This document shows, piece by piece, positions 40,838 to 45,426 of a stretch of 45,426 nucleotides of DNA (position 1 is its first letter; the number at the start of each line of letters is the position of its first letter). The DNA is from Chara braunii. Its lineage: Eukaryota; Streptophyta; Charophyceae; Charales; Characeae. The position numbers and the translations under genes are program-made. Below the pieces are notes generated by a model. That model did not search any database. It was not told where the DNA came from and saw only the letters and a list, made by a program, of their open reading frames with translations. The stretch lies in the NCBI GenBank assembly GCA_003427395.1, contig BFEA01000025.1, positions 949,625 to 995,050 of the forward strand. The letters are read 5' to 3'.

Positions 40838-41428
40838 CTAGAAGGGTCCATATTTCAACGATGTCTTATAGAACTCCTCAGTCAGCCACGCACACTCTAT
40901 ATGCGTTTCTTTCATGGAGTCGGCCACCTCTAAGATGTGGTTGAAACCCCCAAACCACTCGGCTACGAACTCAGGCACCCAAGCCATTGTTCGCAGACTG
41001 GGAGGCATGAGTTCCTTCCATCCCCCCATCACAACTTTACTACTGACTACGTCCCATCCTTTGTTGGCAAACCTCTCACCCTCCTTTCGGGTTTGCACCT
41101 CCGTATCCCCCAGAAGCCACAACGGATCCTGTCCCGTTGTTATCATAGTGCAGAATAGGCACCACCCGTCCTCGGAAAGAACGACTGTTCCGACCAATTT
41201 CACTTTTCCTTCCGCTATCTCATCCCAGCCTTCCTCTTTCCTTATTGGGTTCCAAATCTGCTCTATCCATACGTATGATAGTCCCGGGACAACTTCAAAC
41301 TCAACCCAGTCGCATGTTGTCCCTCTCCATTCGTTTTCTGTTGGTATAGGCATTTTTATTCCCCCCTTGAGTCGCCTTGGTTGCCATCCCTTGAAAGTGC
41401 AGTCCATCAGCAATTCCTCTTTAGTCAT
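40838..41428 (-). CDS. B-family gene B7 (minus strand)
   Basis: ATG 41428 (MTKEELLMDCTFKGWQPRRL), about 196 residues, uninterrupted to TAG 40838-40840. B-family blocks: LSYVWIEQIW, GTVVLSEDGWCLFCTMITTG, QDPLWLLGD, ELMPPSLRTMAWVPEFVAEW. The YT.CV block of B3 is weaker (IECAWLTEEF). It follows B6 by 66 bases in the same direction, so gene tandems of this family exist on both strands. No function known. Confidence 0.6.
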   Translation of the reverse strand: MTKEELLMDCTFKGWQPRRLKGGIKMPIPTENEWRGTTCDWVEFEVVPGLSYVWIEQIWNPIRKEEGWDEIAEGKVKLVGTVVLSEDGWCLFCTMITTGQDPLWLLGDTEVQTRKEGERFANKGWDVVSSKVVMGGWKELMPPSLRTMAWVPEFVAEWFGGFNHILEVADSMKETHIECAWLTEEFYKTSLKYGPF

Positions 41429-41494
41429 CTTCTCTCTTCTTGCACAACGCCAGGCCACTCGGTTCCCCTAAGTAAGTCATTCACCTTAAACGTC

Positions 41495-42298
41495 TCAGTC
41501 CTCTATCTCATCCCCTTCATCCTCGTCGCTGAAGTCGTCCTCTTCGTTGTAGAACAATTCCTTCATTCCTTCCAGGAACGTCTCCCCTACTGCCACATTT
41601 CTGTAAACTATCCTCCAATGCACAGAGCTTTGGACAAGGACGTTGTCTATGCTAAGGCAATGCAATATCTCGGTCAGCTCTTCCGCCCAGTTTCCTCCAA
41701 ACGGCCCCATTTCTTCCGACAACCAGAAGAAGTCATGTCTGGCGCATTGGTATAGTCCGAGGGTCGTCATGGACTGGCATATCCGTACTATCCTGCTCCG
41801 GGTTTCGAAGACCGCATCCACCAGAAAGGGAGGCAACACACATCACATAGTTCTGACGGATCGCCTCACGCTTTCTTTATCCCTGAGTTCCACTCGCACA
41901 TCTACCCTTTCCATTTCCATTTCTGCCCGCTGACATCCAGTCCATAGAACCTCTCTCTCTGTCTTCCTAAACAAGCCGTCCGACGTATTCCCTTGCACCA
42001 ATTCTATGACCATAGCATTTTCCCCATCTTGCGACAAGTAGACCCACCCCCGGGCTTCCATTGTCCCTCGGAACTCCAAATCCATTAAGCTTGGCGACAA
42101 CCTCGTCAAGCTGACTTTGGTCCATACCGTTTCTATCCATAGGAAAGCGTTTTCCTCTTCCAGCATTATGGTTTGATATGCTGGCTCAATATCAGTCCAC
42201 GTCCCATCTTCGGGGAGGACAATCGATACCCCATCCTTTACATCTACCGGCATTTTCGGACTGCTGGTATAGATCGGGGATGACAACCACCGCACCAT
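41495..42298 (-). pseudogene. B-family gene B6 (minus strand) with one in-frame TGA
   Basis: ATG 42298 (MVRWLSSPIYTSSPKMPVDV). Blocks: NAFLWIETVWTKV, MEARGWVYLSQDGENAMVIE, LVQGNTSDG, ESVRRSVRTM. A TGA (41843-41845) follows, then, in the same frame, CVLPPFLVDAVFETRSRIVR and DFFWLSEEMG. B7 has PPSLRTMAWVPEFVAEWF at the same place, so the TGA is a mutation within the gene. The C-terminus is strongly acidic (NEEDDFSDEDEGDEIED), as in B5. About 267 codons; otherwise well preserved. Confidence 0.6.
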
Positions 42299-44029
42299 CT
42301 TGTTTCCAGTACCCGACCCCTGTTTTCATTAAAGAGTACCAAACGGCCCTTTCCGGTCAGGTCAACCCACGTCCTAGATGAGAATTATTTCAGACTCTTC
42401 ATCAAGGTCTCCTTAATTTACCTCCCCATTCCTAAGTACCACCTTCCCATAGTACCCTCAGTCGGTCATCCATTTTCCAACATTTTTTCTCTTAGTTCCC
42501 TTCCGACTGACCTTTATCCTCCTTTCTTCCAATCAACTCTCACTCGTGTAGACTTAGATGGGGAGGTGAGAATAGACTAGAATTATACCCCGTTCAACAG
42601 TCCAAGATCATTGAACCATTACAGAGGGGGAATACATATATAAAAAAAAGCAGGCAATCTCACATACCGGTCGGTCATCTCCTTAACGGCCTATCCCTAT
42701 ATGGTCTCTCCACTGGTACTATCGACAGAGTTTTATCTCATACCTCAAGCGCAGCTTAACCGTTGCGAGCGTGGTACCCAGGCTTCGGCACAGGATGTTA
42801 CTCCTCTTCATTCGTCCAAAATACCCCATCCCGTTTTGTCGCTCTTGCATACCCTCGTTGGTACCTGAAATCACCCCGCGGACCCCGTTAGGAGCAATAG
42901 TCAGTCGTCCGGGCATTCACTTTCATCGGTCCGACAATAATCAGTCTTTCTCAAGCCGTGCTACGGGAAGTTACTAATCGTCTCCGAGGTTCCCTCTTTG
43001 CCCCGCATCCAGTGGTACTCCCCCCGCCAGTCAACAGGCTAAGCCCCGCCTAAGAAGACATTTCGCACCCCGCCTGGGCAAGATCATCGAGCCATGCTCG
43101 GACCGTCCGGGTGAGAATGCTACTAATCAACCGGCCAGACAGACTCTCGTTTGACAGCTTGGTGGTCCAACCTCCACACACGAAACCCGACGAACTTCAA
43201 AGAGAGCGACGTTTCACAACCTGCACCAGTCGGTACAGACCCATCATTTTCTTCCGAAAGGCAAGATGCTTAAATCCCATCATGCAAGTCACAAGTCCCA
43301 AGTGGGACACACATAATAAAAGTGTCTTTCTCTGGTGCACCCAGCGCTTCCTACCCATGACTCACAAATTTTCTCTCAGGACAATGAGTGTCACTCCTCG
43401 TACTTCCACACACAGTGATTGATTCCTTCTCATCGATAATCTTCAAAGGTGAGTTAGTTTTCCTTGGAGTCTATCAACTCCCTTCATTCCCTTTCTCTTC
43501 ATTCGTATGTCCTTTTATAGGGAGAGATTGTTTCTTCTTGATGACCCATTGTGTTCATGTTGGTTTCTTCAAGCATTTCAATGTGTATGGTGCATGAGCC
43601 CAAGAAGAAGAAAGAAGGGCACCCATTCGGTCAGATCACTCCGCCACGGGATTTTCATCGGACTCCGGCCGAAGCTGAAGGACCAACCGTCTGTCAGGTA
43701 ACCAGAGCCCTTTTTTCGCACGAAGAGGAAGGGTCGACCTGCGACTTGCCCAAGGCTTCCCCAGACAGGCGAACACCAGCACCGGATGAAGGAGGGCTAG
43801 AGTCATTCCACAAGGAGATGGTTAATCAAGTGTATAGCATGCATGTTATACCTCCAGGCTTGGCCATGCCATGCGCCCAACCACTCTCAAATTTGATTCT
43901 CACAAGGGAAAGAGCAAACACAAGTCCAATTTCTTTATCTTTGGTTGTGTACACGTCAATGCGTCGGATGCTCCCTTCGGAATCGCAAGGGTCAGTTTAA
44001 CCCCCTATTCGTCACCTCCACCATTTTTT
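42299..44029. other. Intergenic, about 1.7 kb, no supported gene
   Basis: Frames of up to 149 residues (plus 43551-44000, Pro/Lys/Glu-rich) lack motifs. The region should contain the 5' flank of the B6-B7 pair, but no accessory gene with A- or B-family blocks was recognised upstream of B6 and no TGGCGACTCC-type site was found. Confidence 0.4.
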
Positions 44030-44700
44030 GTAGGGCCAAACCCCGGTAGACTTTCGAGCCTTAGTCGACCTCACTGCGAGTCCCAGTTGGCTCGGCCCGC
44101 CCACGCTCATGTTCAGAGCGCGGGCCGTTCGTCCCAGGGTCATCCCCACCTAGTGTTTTGAGATGGATAGGGGTGGGTCATCGCGCGAGAGAGCTTTGAC
44201 ATTGGGGATGTAGCTCAGCCTTCACGCTAGGTGGTGGTCTCGCTGGTCATTCCGTAGCGCTGATTTTTTTTTTTTATGATTCTTGGTTGTGTTCTCAAGC
44301 AATTGCTCCTTCCAATACGCAGACAGTCCAAGGGTTCTTTGAGAGTTTCTCTTCTCTTGTGCGCAGATTAAGCGTCATCCTTTGGTCGCGCACCATTTTC
44401 CTAAGCATTGCAATTCTATGGCGTCATCAGGGTGCGACGATACCGTCCTCCCCCTCGCCTCTACGCACCTATCGAGTCTCAAGCATCTCATTCATCATCC
44501 TTGACGCAGGCCCCTTAGTCTTTTCGGGGCCTTCACATGCATGCACAGGCTACTTCACATTTTTCATAGCAAGATTGCATTCCTCCTTTTCTTTTACACT
44601 CCAAGACACAAATGCAAGGATTACTTCCATGGATTGGCTTCATGCTAAAGGTCTCGTAGCCCTTTTGCCCCTCTTTCCTTTTCCTTCGTCGCCCGGTCTC
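44030..44700 (-). repeat. Dispersed repeat R1, copy 3 (most complete)
   Basis: Begins gtagggccaaaccccgg on the plus strand and carries all R1 blocks. These include the ~66-base segment (cccacctagtg... to attggggatg, about 44143-44210) missing from copy 2 but present in copy 1. The plus strand at about 44204 reads ggggatgtagctcag, identical to the 5' 15 bases of a plant tRNA-Ala. A degenerate stretch follows (tggtggtctcgctggtcat) with no clear box B. Similarity to copy 2 ends near 44695. Confidence 0.85.
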
Positions 44701-44815
44701 TCCCGACCCTATCCCGCTCAAGGCATCCCTAGCCTTTACTTACCTGCACAAACCTACACAAGGCAAAACCCAATACAATCCCCCATTGGAGAAAATGTTA
44801 ACAACATGTTTTTTT

Positions 44816-45382
44816 TTTCAGGATGCCTAAAGAGGTGAATTCAGGATGCCTATAAAGCTCTACAGTGGGAGCCATAGGAAGGGGGGGGGGTGCTTTCAGG
44901 CCCTTTAGGACATTCACCCCTTCAGGATCGTTCATATTGTTCAGGATGTCAAAACGACACAACAGTGGAAACGAAAGGTGGGGATGAGTGTTCCTTTCAG
45001 ACCTTTGAATGCATTTACCCCTTCAGGATCGTTCTGGATCACCAACCTTAACAGTCGGAGTCATACAGTGGGTGGGGGTGATTTCAGGCCTTCAGGGTAT
45101 TTACCCCTTTGGGATCGTTCAGGATCCTCAAGCTTAACAGCGGGAGTCATACGGTGGGGGGGGTGCTTTCAGGCCTTCAGAACATTTACCCCTTCAGGAT
45201 CGTTCAGGATCCTCAAGCTTAACAGCGGGAGCCATACGGTGGGGAGGGGTGCTTTCAAGCCTTCATGCCATTCACTCCTTCAGGATCGTTCAGGATCCTT
45301 AGCACTTAACAGTGGGAGGCATAGGGTGGGGGGGGTGCTTTCATGCCTTCAGGGCATTCACCCCTTAATGATGGTTCACCGA
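44816..45382 (+). repeat. TTCAGG tandem array, ~85-88-bp period, six units
   Basis: Units begin near 44862, 44962, 45050, 45136, 45221 and 45308 with aacagYgggagYcata.ggtgg. Each contains a G run of 7-10, 'tgctttcaggccttcag', 'catttaccccttcaggatcg' and 'ttcaggatcctcaagctt'. The central units are the most alike. 'ttcaggatgcct' repeats at 44818-44850 form its left fringe, and the array ends in a poly-A (about 45381-45393). Word use (cttcaggat, tttcaggg/tttcaggcc) resembles the 34.5-kb array. Confidence 0.9.
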
Positions 45383-45426
45383 AAAAAAAAAAATAATGAA
45401 ACAAAATCATGAAGATTACGAACAAT

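Noticed and set aside
43551-44000. 149-residue plus-strand frame
   Set aside because: Low-complexity Lys/Pro/Glu content, no motif, no paralogue, not distinguishable from chance.
44204-44255. Functional tRNA-Ala gene inside R1
   Set aside because: Only the first ~15 bases match; anticodon arm, T arm and box B cannot be built.

Overview
The window looks like repeat-rich nuclear DNA from a plant-lineage eukaryote. The evidence is long (CT)n/(GA)n microsatellites, poly-A/T tracts, a 705-base assembly gap, a plant-like U2 snRNA fragment, a plant-type LINE (DUF4283-like ORF1, APE endonuclease) and a Ty3/gypsy gag-protease-RT. A large-genome streptophyte alga such as Chara is my best guess; this is inference from general family resemblance and was not tested. 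No intact housekeeping gene, rRNA, tRNA or CRISPR array was seen.

Left part (1-25 kb). This holds microsatellites, the first of three copies of a ~600-bp dispersed repeat (R1, at 0.7, 21.1 and 44.0 kb), a LINE ORF1 fragment, a ~48-bp-arm foldback (2.7 kb) and a U2 snRNA fragment retroposed with an A-tail and a 14-bp target-site duplication (2.9 kb). A decayed minus-strand LINE (4.6-9.0 kb) has lost its reverse transcriptase. A possible two-exon gene of unknown function lies at 10.0-11.1 kb. Long stretches with no credible gene follow, then the gap (18.25-18.96 kb) and several tandem arrays, the last with a period of about 86 bp (24.87-25.41 kb).

Centre (25.5-39.4 kb). This is the most interesting part. 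A tRNA-Arg-type primer-binding-site candidate (25.49 kb) is followed by a leader. Then comes an operon-like chain of nine plus-strand reading frames (27.28-32.40 kb), called A1, A2, B1-B4, C1, C2 and B5 here. Their stop and start codons overlap (ATGA or 7-8 nt) or lie 8-10 nt apart, and the chain runs directly into gag. A1/A2 are paralogues, and B1-B5 are paralogues of an unrecognised ~240-residue family. The gag-protease part is internally duplicated (32.58-34.18 and 35.01-36.62 kb), with a foldback-bearing 'TTCAGG' array between the copies. The pol frame reaches the start of RT and is cut off by a 14-unit array of 90/81-bp repeats (38.01-39.15 kb). Most frames carry stops or frameshifts, so this copy is dead. 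The layout recalls Ogre-type gypsy elements, which carry an extra ORF before gag, but here there are nine.

Right part (39.4-45.4 kb). An acidic plus-strand pseudogene, two more B-family genes on the minus strand (B6, B7), the third R1 copy, and a second 'TTCAGG' tandem array running to the window edge.

Most of the window is therefore mobile-element sequence at different stages of decay. The part that may be undescribed is the polycistronic block of B-family accessory genes ahead of gag.
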